The notes under the pieces were generated by a model. The model had not been told where the DNA came from and searched no databases. It worked only from the letters and a program-made list of their open reading frames with translations. This document shows positions 1 to 4,974 of a DNA stretch of 14,861 nt, piece after piece. Position 1 is the first letter of the stretch, and the number at the start of each line of letters is the position of its first letter. The translations under genes and the position numbers were made by a program. Source of the stretch: Clostridiales bacterium (GTDB lineage Bacteria; Bacillota; Clostridia; Oscillospirales; CAG-272); contig DPGK01000002.1 in assembly GCA_003523225.1 (NCBI GenBank), positions 7,127 through 21,987 on the forward strand, given 5' to 3'.

Positions 1-12
1 CTCCACTCCGCG
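1..12 (-). tRNA. Partial tRNA, probably initiator tRNA-Met (5' end only)
   Basis: Read on the minus strand, the last 12 bases before the window edge are CGCGGAGTGGAG. This matches the start of bacterial initiator tRNA-Met (CGCGGRRTGGAGCAG...), including the unusual first base C. It lies 32 bases downstream of the tRNA-Leu and is probably co-transcribed with it. Only the acceptor 5' strand and the start of the D arm are visible, so the anticodon cannot be read and the identity is an inference. Confidence 0.5.
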
Positions 13-44
13 ATATTGAATTTTAATTCTGCATACTCTGCTGC

Positions 45-133
45 TGGTGCCGGTGACCGGGGTCGAACCGGTACGATACTTTCGTATCATTGGATTTTAA
101 GTCCAAGGCGTCTGCCTGTTCCGCCACACCGGC
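45..133 (-). tRNA. tRNA-Leu (anticodon UAA)
   Basis: The minus strand folds as a class II tRNA. The acceptor GCCGGTG (133-127) pairs with CACCGGC (55-49), followed by discriminator A and an encoded CCA (47-45). The anticodon stem TTGGA/TCCAA encloses the loop CTTAAAA, giving anticodon TAA at 99-97. A long variable arm (GATAC-gaa-GTATC) identifies it as tRNA-Leu, and the T arm ACCGG-TTCGACC-CCGGT is standard. Length is 86 nt plus CCA. It reads UUA and UUG codons. A near-perfect promoter lies 41 bp upstream, and a second tRNA appears to follow. Confidence 0.97.
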
Positions 134-173
134 TCGGCAAGCGGAATGCAAAACCCTTTTTCGTTGCTTTACT

Positions 174-202
174 ATTATATCACTCCCTTGCCGCCTTGTC
201 AA
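174..202 (-). promoter_or_regulatory. Sigma-A promoter for the tRNA-Leu transcription unit
   Basis: On the minus strand a consensus -35 TTGACA (202-197) is followed by a 17-bp spacer and a consensus -10 TATAAT (179-174). Transcription should start near 167, giving a leader of about 33 nt before the tRNA. Both hexamers are exact consensus, as expected for a highly expressed stable-RNA operon. Confidence 0.9.
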
Positions 203-305
203 CCCCTTTTTGATTTTTTGTTTGCTTTTTCGTCCGACGCGGTACGACATTTTTCTTCATTATTTATCCGCTGCAATAAAATATCCTTATTGTGGCGGAA
301 AAACA

Positions 306-334
306 TATACACCGGGCGGAATCTGTGATATAAT
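306..334 (+). promoter_or_regulatory. Promoter for the 384/1373 gene pair
   Basis: The -10 TATAAT at 329-334 is preceded by TGA, giving an extended -10 (TGN-TATAAT). TATACA at 306-311 is a partial -35 (4 of 6 matches) with a 17-bp spacer. Expected start is near 341, about 43 nt upstream of the ATG at 384. It is back to back with the tRNA promoter at 174-202. Confidence 0.65.
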
Positions 335-383
335 ATCCTCACAATACATCGTAAAGATCAGAAAGAGCGGCGGTCAGGGAAGC

Positions 384-1355
384 ATGGAACAGGGCAATGT
401 GGGCAGATACTATAACATTTCACCGACGGAAGCGGAGGAAATGATCTTTTCCGACGCTGCCGTGCTGTTTTTCCGCGACGACGGAACGATAGCGGCGTCC
501 CGCGCTCCGGCGGCTATCCTTCAGCCCGGCGGGAATATGGCTGATTATGTGCGGGAGCTTTCCGCACTGTCCCCCTCGCGTCTGTCTGCTCCTGAGCCGG
601 GTAGCTTTGGCTTTTCGCGCTGCAAGCTGAAAAGAGCCGCCCTCAAGCGCGCCTCTGCCATGACGGGATCAGGCTTTTCGGACAGCTTCTTTTTCCGTAC
701 CGCGCCAGAGATGCCGCTGCTGGGGCTTGCACTGCTTCCTTTGGCGGACGCGCCCGTTCCGGACATGGCGCTGTCAATGGAGGCGGCAAACAGAATTGCC
801 GATCAGTCATTTCTTATCCGCAATGCCTCTCTAAGCTCTGAATTTTACTGCCGCGTAGCAGAGGCGGCGGTGAGCGTTGCGCGTTTTACCGGTGCGGGTA
901 TATCGGTCTCTGACTGCGAGGATTACCCCTTTTGCTCCGATGAGCCGGACGCCGGCGCGTTTCTTGCGCTTACTATGGTCACGGCTATGCTTTTCAGGCG
1001 CTGCGCAGATATGCGCGGTTTCAATCTTTCCTTTGACGTAATGTCAGAAGGACAGCCCGAAGGGAACGGTGCCTTTTCAAAGCCCGGAGGGATACCGCTG
1101 CTCCGCTTTGACGCGGTGCTTGCGGAGGAGGCGCGTGACGGCGAGCTGCCGGAGATCGGGGCGATGAGGCGCATTGCCGCGCTTCGTACAGTTCCCTTTG
1201 ACTGCTACCGCCGCAGCCGCATTTCCGCTGACGGCAAAAATGAAGAAAGGCTTTACGTCTGCTTTTCTCCGGTCAGCTTTGATGGCGGGCTTTACGGCTT
1301 CAAGGCGGACGCAAAGCAGGCGCTTGAGGATAACGGAACACGCATAACACGGTGA
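384..1355 (+). CDS. Hypothetical protein, 323 aa
   Basis: I do not recognise this protein. The frame stays open upstream to position 90, but that stretch overlaps the tRNA-Leu and both promoters. The ATG at 384, with a modest GGGA ribosome site 7-10 bases upstream and the promoter at 306-334 ahead of it, is the sensible start. The protein has no signal peptide and no clear membrane segment. It is fairly rich in Ala, Ser and Phe, with scattered cysteines. An N-terminal part (about residues 1-130) containing FFRDDGTIAASR is followed by a helical stretch (about 130-200) and a region near LALTMVTAMLFRRCADMRGF. That helix-then-strand pattern faintly recalls a decayed PAS/HATPase sensor, but no N-box or G-box is visible, so I assign no function. 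The stop is 17 nt before the start of the next gene, a likely operon partner. Confidence 0.75.
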   Translation: MEQGNVGRYYNISPTEAEEMIFSDAAVLFFRDDGTIAASRAPAAILQPGGNMADYVRELSALSPSRLSAPEPGSFGFSRCKLKRAALKRASAMTGSGFSDSFFFRTAPEMPLLGLALLPLADAPVPDMALSMEAANRIADQSFLIRNASLSSEFYCRVAEAAVSVARFTGAGISVSDCEDYPFCSDEPDAGAFLALTMVTAMLFRRCADMRGFNLSFDVMSEGQPEGNGAFSKPGGIPLLRFDAVLAEEARDGELPEIGAMRRIAALRTVPFDCYRRSRISADGKNEERLYVCFSPVSFDGGLYGFKADAKQALEDNGTRITR

Positions 1356-1372
1356 AGGGAGGACATTCACAC

Positions 1373-1639
1373 ATGACTAAAAGGATAAGAGTCGCTTCGG
1401 TGTTCAACATAGTTTTGCTGATACTTGCATTGGTGTGCTGGGGCTTTGCGCTCAGTACATATCTGCGGGGACTCGGCATTCCGTATGACGACGTCGGCGC
1501 GCTGTATCATCTCGGCGCGAACATAAGTATAATGTTTCTGGCATTTGCCGGAGATGTGCTGCTGATAGCCGACGGCATCTGGGTCGCGGTGCGCCTGATA
1601 ATAAGAGCCCGCAAAAAGGCAGTAGCTGCCGGGAAATAA
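1373..1639 (+). CDS. Small two-helix membrane protein, 88 aa
   Basis: The start is ATG at 1373, preceded by a strong ribosome site (GGGAGGA, 1358-1364) at 8-nt spacing. This beats an in-frame GTG at 1352 that overlaps the previous stop. The protein has a basic N-terminus (MTKRIR), a hydrophobic helix at about residues 9-30, a polar stretch (about 31-48, including YDDVGALYHLG) and a second helix at about 49-72 containing an acidic residue (FAGDVLLIADG). It ends in a strongly basic tail (RARKKAVAAGK). Both ends are therefore probably cytoplasmic. I recognise no family. It follows the 323-aa gene by 17 nt and is probably co-transcribed with it, ending at the hairpin at 1641-1676. Confidence 0.75.
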   Translation: MTKRIRVASVFNIVLLILALVCWGFALSTYLRGLGIPYDDVGALYHLGANISIMFLAFAGDVLLIADGIWVAVRLIIRARKKAVAAGK

Positions 1640-1640
1640 T

Positions 1641-1676
1641 AAAAATATGGCTGTTGCGTTTTTTGCAACAGCCATA
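1641..1676 (-). terminator. Rho-independent terminator, probably bidirectional
   Basis: A perfect 12-bp stem TATGGCTGTTGC (1646-1657) / GCAACAGCCATA (1665-1676) has a 7-nt T-rich loop. In the minus direction it is followed at once by TTTTTATTATTT, so it ends the Dabb-DppA-ThyX operon. In the plus direction the tail is weaker, but the hairpin sits 6 bases after the stop at 1639 and may also serve the converging 384-1639 operon. Confidence 0.88.
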
Positions 1677-1721
1677 AACCGTTATTATGAATTTTTAATG
1701 TGCGGAGCAGCGGGTTTGTGC

Positions 1722-2264
1722 TTACTGCTTATTCCCGGGGTAGGTCTTATTATAGCCGCAGCAGTTGAATTCGGTGCAGACTCCGCCGCGGTAGTAGCAC
1801 ATCGGGACTAAAAATTCCGCAAATTCGGGGTTAAGGGCGGAAACCTGACGCACTATCTCCTCCATTACCGCGCGCGTTTCGGGGGACGCCTGACGGCAGA
1901 GGCGGCGGTGCGACATGAACACCAGCTCCTGCGCGTTTATCGACATTATGTGAGACACGGGGGAATCCTGCGGAGCGGAGTTGCGGTCATAGGCGCTCTG
2001 GCGGTCGTTGCGCTGAGACTGAACGTAATGGTTTACCCCGATGTGATGTCTGACAAAGTGAACGGACACCCAGTACGGTATCTCCATTTTGATCCCGAAC
2101 CACAGCTCGCGCAGCGGGCTGTGCTCGGCGGCGATGAGCTTTTTCTTCCACTCCTCGGTCGGCAGCTTGGCGCTTGCCTTTCCCACGGTGTTAAGCGTGC
2201 AGGTCTTGCACCACATCCAGTCCTCGGCGGTCGGATGCTTTAGTATTTCTATTCTGAAGTCCAT
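1722..2264 (-). CDS. thyX: Divergent FAD-dependent thymidylate synthase (ThyX family)
   Basis: The expected role is flavin-dependent methylation of dUMP to dTMP with methylene-tetrahydrofolate and NAD(P)H. Family features are AEHSPLRE at residues 46-53 (the EHxxLEH-like segment), the core RHHIGVNHYVQSQRNDR at 72-88, and NAQELVFMSHRRLCRQA at about 110-126, which matches the ThyX helix with conserved N, RLC and A. The classical RHRx7S motif is altered: the third residue is His and Ser83 lies one residue too far on (RHH-x8-S). Length is 180 aa against about 215-250 for classical ThyX. The C-terminal third has four cysteines (156, 163, 168, 169). I recall related short ThyX proteins in Clostridia with HFVxxQRxDR. 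The ribosome site AAGGAAG lies 6 nt upstream of the ATG. It is third in an operon, 42 nt after the DppA gene. The fold assignment is good; synthase activity is less certain. Confidence 0.85.
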   Translation of the reverse strand: MDFRIEILKHPTAEDWMWCKTCTLNTVGKASAKLPTEEWKKKLIAAEHSPLRELWFGIKMEIPYWVSVHFVRHHIGVNHYVQSQRNDRQSAYDRNSAPQDSPVSHIMSINAQELVFMSHRRLCRQASPETRAVMEEIVRQVSALNPEFAEFLVPMCYYRGGVCTEFNCCGYNKTYPGNKQ

Positions 2265-2306
2265 TTTATCTTCCTTAAATAAGTATAAATTGCGGGTGTT
2301 GCGTTC

Positions 2307-3110
2307 TTAAAGTATAAACAGTATCGCACGGTTTATCTCGGCAAAGGAATCCGCCGCGAACCTTACGGTCTTGGCGTCCACGCGCTGTGCGCCGGGATAG
2401 CAGGCGTATCTTTGCGCATCGGTGTGCTTTGAATATTCGATCTCAAGCTCAAAATGCTCCGGAAGGCGGGGCAGGCATGGCGCGGTATCGGACTGCAGTG
2501 CGCGCTTCATGCCGTCGTATATTTCGCGGCAGACCTCGGCAGGGGTCTTTGATATCACGGCTCCGCCGATGCCGGTCTTGGTCGGAACAGCGGTAATGGC
2601 GGGCAAAAGCTCACGCGCGTCGCGGCACAAAGCGGCGTCGCCGGACAGAAAGACCGACGGCACGCCAAGCTCCGCCGCGGCGTAGGCGTTGAGGGTAAAT
2701 TCGCTGGCGGTTCTGCCGTTCAGGGTCACACGGTGCGCCGAGGGCGTCATGGTGTGGGCGAGGGGATTGCCGGAGCTGTATGCGTCGGCGTGGTAACCCG
2801 TGTACGCTGCGGCGTCGAAATGCCCGGTCTCAAGCCCCGCCATCATGCAAAGCGGCTCGCCCGTCCAGCCGCGGATGAGCCTGCAGCCGGCGGGGAGCTT
2901 TTCCGGGTCGATGTTCCGGGCGCTGTCGTGGGCGTCCTTTATTGTGACCTCCCATCCAAGGTCAAGCGCGGCTTGAGCCGCCGCCGCGACCTCGGCGGTC
3001 ATAAGCGCGGCAAATTTTTCGTACAGGTCGCCGCCCTTTTCGGTCTCGCGCCAGTTGCAGATACCGGCAGTTCCTTCAATATCGGCGCTGATGAACAGCT
3101 TTTTTGACAT
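2307..3110 (-). CDS. M55-family D-aminopeptidase (DppA-like)
   Basis: This is a cytoplasmic zinc aminopeptidase of the DppA type, which in Bacillus removes N-terminal D-amino acids from peptides such as D-Ala-D-Ala. The known metal ligands of the family all have counterparts here: Asp10 and Glu12 (SADIEGTAG), His61 (KDAHDSARN), His107 (TGYHA) and Glu137 (TASEFTLNA). A His in PLAHTM (119) matches the family's proposed catalytic His. Length 267 aa is normal for the family (about 270). There is no signal peptide. The start ATG at 3110 has GGAGGG 9 nt upstream. It lies 15 nt after the Dabb gene, so the two are co-transcribed. Unlike Bacillus dppA it is not next to a dipeptide ABC transporter, so its substrate is open. 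The family call is firm; D-aminopeptidase specificity is by homology. Confidence 0.92.
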   Translation of the reverse strand: MSKKLFISADIEGTAGICNWRETEKGGDLYEKFAALMTAEVAAAAQAALDLGWEVTIKDAHDSARNIDPEKLPAGCRLIRGWTGEPLCMMAGLETGHFDAAAYTGYHADAYSSGNPLAHTMTPSAHRVTLNGRTASEFTLNAYAAAELGVPSVFLSGDAALCRDARELLPAITAVPTKTGIGGAVISKTPAEVCREIYDGMKRALQSDTAPCLPRLPEHFELEIEYSKHTDAQRYACYPGAQRVDAKTVRFAADSFAEINRAILFIL

Positions 3111-3125
3111 TAAGGTGCCCTCCGC

Positions 3126-3428
3126 TCAGATCTCGCAGTCCACGGTCACGCGGGCGGTGCGGACCTGCTTTACATAATCCTGAACCGCGCGGTGCGCCGG
3201 AAATACGCGATAGCCCTCAAGCGCGGCGGCGTCCTCAAACTCTGTGATAAGCACCATGTCATACGACATATCGGTGTGCGATATGTCGCAGCCTATCTCC
3301 ATCCGGGTCATGCCGGGCACCTGTCCGAGCAGGGCAAGCAGCTTTTCGCGGATGTATTTCATGTTTTCCTCTTTGGTCTTTCCAAGCGCCTCATCGGCAA
3401 ATTTCCACATTACGATATGTCTTATCAT
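3126..3428 (-). CDS. Dabb (stress-responsive A/B barrel) domain protein, 100 aa
   Basis: The whole protein is a single Dabb domain, a small dimeric ferredoxin-like alpha/beta barrel. It opens with MIRHIVMWKF, the usual first strand with its His. A charged helix (about 18-36) follows, then PGMTRMEIGCDIS and YDMVLITEFEDAAALEGYRV, then PAHRAVQDYV carrying the conserved P-x-H pattern. Length about 100 aa is typical. Dabb proteins have varied or unknown roles; nothing here shows a substrate. It is the first gene of the operon with the DppA-like peptidase (15 nt gap) and ThyX. The ribosome site AAGGAG sits about 10 nt before ATG 3428, downstream of the promoter at 3465-3493. Confidence 0.9.
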   Translation of the reverse strand: MIRHIVMWKFADEALGKTKEENMKYIREKLLALLGQVPGMTRMEIGCDISHTDMSYDMVLITEFEDAAALEGYRVFPAHRAVQDYVKQVRTARVTVDCEI

Positions 3429-3464
3429 AGGGCAGTTCTCCTTACCGAAAAATATTCTACATTT

Positions 3465-3493
3465 ATAATATCACATATTTTCCCGTCTGTCAA
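3465..3493 (-). promoter_or_regulatory. Promoter of the Dabb-DppA-ThyX operon
   Basis: On the minus strand TTGACA (3493-3488) is followed by 17 bp and TATTAT (3470-3465), with TGA just before the -10 (extended -10). Transcription should start near 3458, about 30 nt before the start codon at 3428. It is divergent from the nucleoside operon promoter at 3601-3629. Confidence 0.85.
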
Positions 3494-3505
3494 TCGATTT
3501 TCGAT
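3493..3505. promoter_or_regulatory. Palindrome abutting the -35 box (candidate operator)
   Basis: ATCGA-TTT-TCGAT is a 5-bp perfect inverted repeat with a 3-bp centre that shares one base with the outer edge of the minus-strand -35 box. A protein bound there could act on the Dabb operon promoter. No regulator gene is adjacent, so this is only a candidate. Confidence 0.35.
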
Positions 3506-3600
3506 CGGAACCTCGGCGGCTTTTTTCCGGCTTGTTTCTCAGGCGGATCAAAAAAATAGAAGTATGCGCACCGCATTTGTGAAAAAAATTCTTACGGCTA

Positions 3601-3629
3601 TTGATTTTCGTTAAAAGATATTATATAAT
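3601..3629 (+). promoter_or_regulatory. Promoter of the nucleoside transport operon
   Basis: TTGATT (3601-3606) as -35, a 17-bp spacer and a consensus TATAAT -10 (3624-3629). Expected transcription start is near 3636, giving a leader of about 58 nt before the lipoprotein ATG at 3694. An A-rich tract (3580-3588) just upstream could act as an UP element. Confidence 0.85.
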
Positions 3630-3638
3630 AGACAAGGA

Positions 3639-3653
3639 GCGTGCCTGGCACGC
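3639..3653 (+). promoter_or_regulatory. Perfect inverted repeat at the transcription start (candidate operator)
   Basis: GCGTGCC-T-GGCACGC is a perfect 7-bp palindrome with a single central base, beginning about 3 bp after the predicted start of transcription. The 1-base centre suits a dimeric DNA-binding protein better than an RNA hairpin. Its place just downstream of the -10 is typical of a repressor roadblock. The cognate regulator is unknown. Confidence 0.5.
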
Positions 3654-3661
3654 CTAAATCA

Positions 3662-3676
3662 TGTGTTTTGAACACA
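3662..3676 (+). promoter_or_regulatory. Leader hairpin or second operator before the lipoprotein gene
   Basis: TGTGTT-TTG-AACACA is a 6-bp stem with a 3-nt loop ending 5 bases before the AGGAG ribosome site (3681-3685). In RNA it could stabilise the 5' end of the transcript; in DNA it could be a second binding site 23 bp (about two helical turns, centre to centre) from the palindrome at 3639-3653. Confidence 0.4.
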
Positions 3677-3693
3677 AAAAAGGAGAAGAGAAA

Positions 3694-4821
3694 ATGAAAA
3701 AGCTTTTCAGTATCGTTCTTTGTCTCGCACTTCTCGCCGGCGTTATGACCTTTGCGTCCTGCGCCGCAAAAACAGCCGAAATCGCGATCGTAACCGATGT
3801 CGGTCAGCTGATGGATAAGGGCTTCAACCAGGGCACATACGAAGGAGCCAAGGCATTTGCCGAGGAGCACAAGATCAGCTACAAGTATTATCAGCCCAGC
3901 AACGGGTCTGACGCAACCGACAACGACCGTATAGCCGCCATGAAGCAGGCTATCAACAACGGCGCAAAGATCATCGTTGCCCCCGGCTTCCTTCAGGCAA
4001 AGGCAATGCGCACCGTTGCTATGGAAAACCCCGATGTAAAATTCGTATTCATTGACGGTTGGAATCTTACTGACAAGGTCGACGATAACGGCGGGGATAT
4101 CGGCTCTGCCCTTCTGAACGTTACCGCTGTTACCTATAAGGAAGAGGAATCCGGATTCCTCGCCGGATACGCCGCAGTTATGGAAGGCTACACCAAGCTC
4201 GGCTACACCGGCGGTGGCGGAGGAAGCAACCCTGCCTGCAACCGCTTCGGCTATGGCTTTGTTCAGGGCGCCGAGGCTGCTGCCAAGGAAAAGAATGTTG
4301 ATGTAACCATCAACTACAGCTATAAGTTCGGCGAAGCCTTCTCTGCTTCCCCCGAGCTTCAGACCCAGATCGCCGGTTGGTACGCCCAGGGCGTCGAGGC
4401 GGTGTTTGCCTGCGGCGGCTCGATGTTCAGCTCGGTAAAGAGCGCGGCTGCCGAATACCCGAACGCCAAGATCATCGGCGTTGACGTTGACCAGTCGGGT
4501 GAGTCCTCACAGGTCATCACCAGCGCGGTAAAGGGACTTGCTACCTCCGTAAAGATCGTTCTCGGTCAGTTCTATGACGGTAAGTGGGATGCCGAGCTTG
4601 GCGGAAAGAGCCAGAACCTTGGCGCTGCCGAAGACGCTACCGGTCTGCCTACCGAAAGCTGGAGACTTACCAACTTCACAATCGATCAGTACAATGCGCT
4701 TTTTGCCAAGATCAAATCCGGCGAGATCACTCCCGACTCCTCGCTTCCCTCAAACGGAATCGACTCGGATGAGTTCCTCAAGAAGGATCTGACCAAGGTA
4801 ACCATCGTATTCGAAAAGTAA
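3694..4821 (+). CDS. BMP-family nucleoside-binding lipoprotein (ABC transporter substrate-binding protein)
   Basis: This is the extracellular, lipid-anchored binding protein of a nucleoside ABC importer (the BmpA/PnrA/NupN family). The start is ATG 3694, with AAAGGAGAAG just upstream; the open frame from 3661 covers the leader hairpin and ribosome site and is not coding. The N-terminus is a lipoprotein signal: MKKLFS, a hydrophobic core, and a lipobox ending FASC with the lipidated Cys at 23. The mature part begins with the family hallmark AIVTDVGQLMDKGFNQGTYEG, which forms the nucleoside-pocket loop. GAKIIVAPGF, ESGFLAGYAA and AKIIGVDVDQSGES are further BMP segments. Length 375 aa is normal. 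Codons appear biased toward C- and G-ended forms such as AAG, GGC and ACC, as in a highly expressed gene. First gene of the operon; the ATPase gene follows after a hairpin-rich 153-nt gap. Confidence 0.95.
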   Translation: MKKLFSIVLCLALLAGVMTFASCAAKTAEIAIVTDVGQLMDKGFNQGTYEGAKAFAEEHKISYKYYQPSNGSDATDNDRIAAMKQAINNGAKIIVAPGFLQAKAMRTVAMENPDVKFVFIDGWNLTDKVDDNGGDIGSALLNVTAVTYKEEESGFLAGYAAVMEGYTKLGYTGGGGGSNPACNRFGYGFVQGAEAAAKEKNVDVTINYSYKFGEAFSASPELQTQIAGWYAQGVEAVFACGGSMFSSVKSAAAEYPNAKIIGVDVDQSGESSQVITSAVKGLATSVKIVLGQFYDGKWDAELGGKSQNLGAAEDATGLPTESWRLTNFTIDQYNALFAKIKSGEITPDSSLPSNGIDSDEFLKKDLTKVTIVFEK

Positions 4822-4831
4822 TCATAATCAG

Positions 4832-4876
4832 ACAGAATAAAGGGGATGTCGCGTTTCGTGCCATCCCCGGTTCTGT
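4832..4876 (+). other. Long intercistronic hairpin after the lipoprotein gene
   Basis: GGGGATG (4842-4848) pairs with CATCCCC (4862-4868). Outside these, ACAGAA (4832-4837) pairs with TTCTGT (4871-4876) across a small asymmetric internal loop, and CGCG/CGTG may extend the top. No T-run follows, so it is not a classic full terminator. It probably protects the 3' end of the lipoprotein mRNA or causes partial termination, keeping binding protein in excess over the membrane components. Confidence 0.65.
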
Positions 4877-4940
4877 ATAAGCGACCTCAGCTGTTGCCAA
4901 TTTCAGAGCCGCTGTCTTTTTACTCACGATACACGAATGA

Positions 4941-4958
4941 TCCCGCGCCGCCGCGGGA
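4941..4958 (+). promoter_or_regulatory. Hairpin touching the ATPase ribosome binding site
   Basis: TCCCGCG-CCGC-CGCGGGA is a very GC-rich 7-bp stem with a 4-nt loop. Its 3' arm runs into the GGGAAAGG purine stretch (4955-4962) that is the only Shine-Dalgarno candidate for ATG 4975. The fold should reduce ribosome access and so lower ATPase translation compared with the lipoprotein. Confidence 0.5.
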
Positions 4959-4974
4959 AAGGCATGGTAAACAA

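Noticed and set aside
90..383. Upstream extension of the 323-aa gene's reading frame
   Set aside because: It runs antisense through the tRNA-Leu and across both promoters; the ATG at 384 lies after the predicted transcription start.
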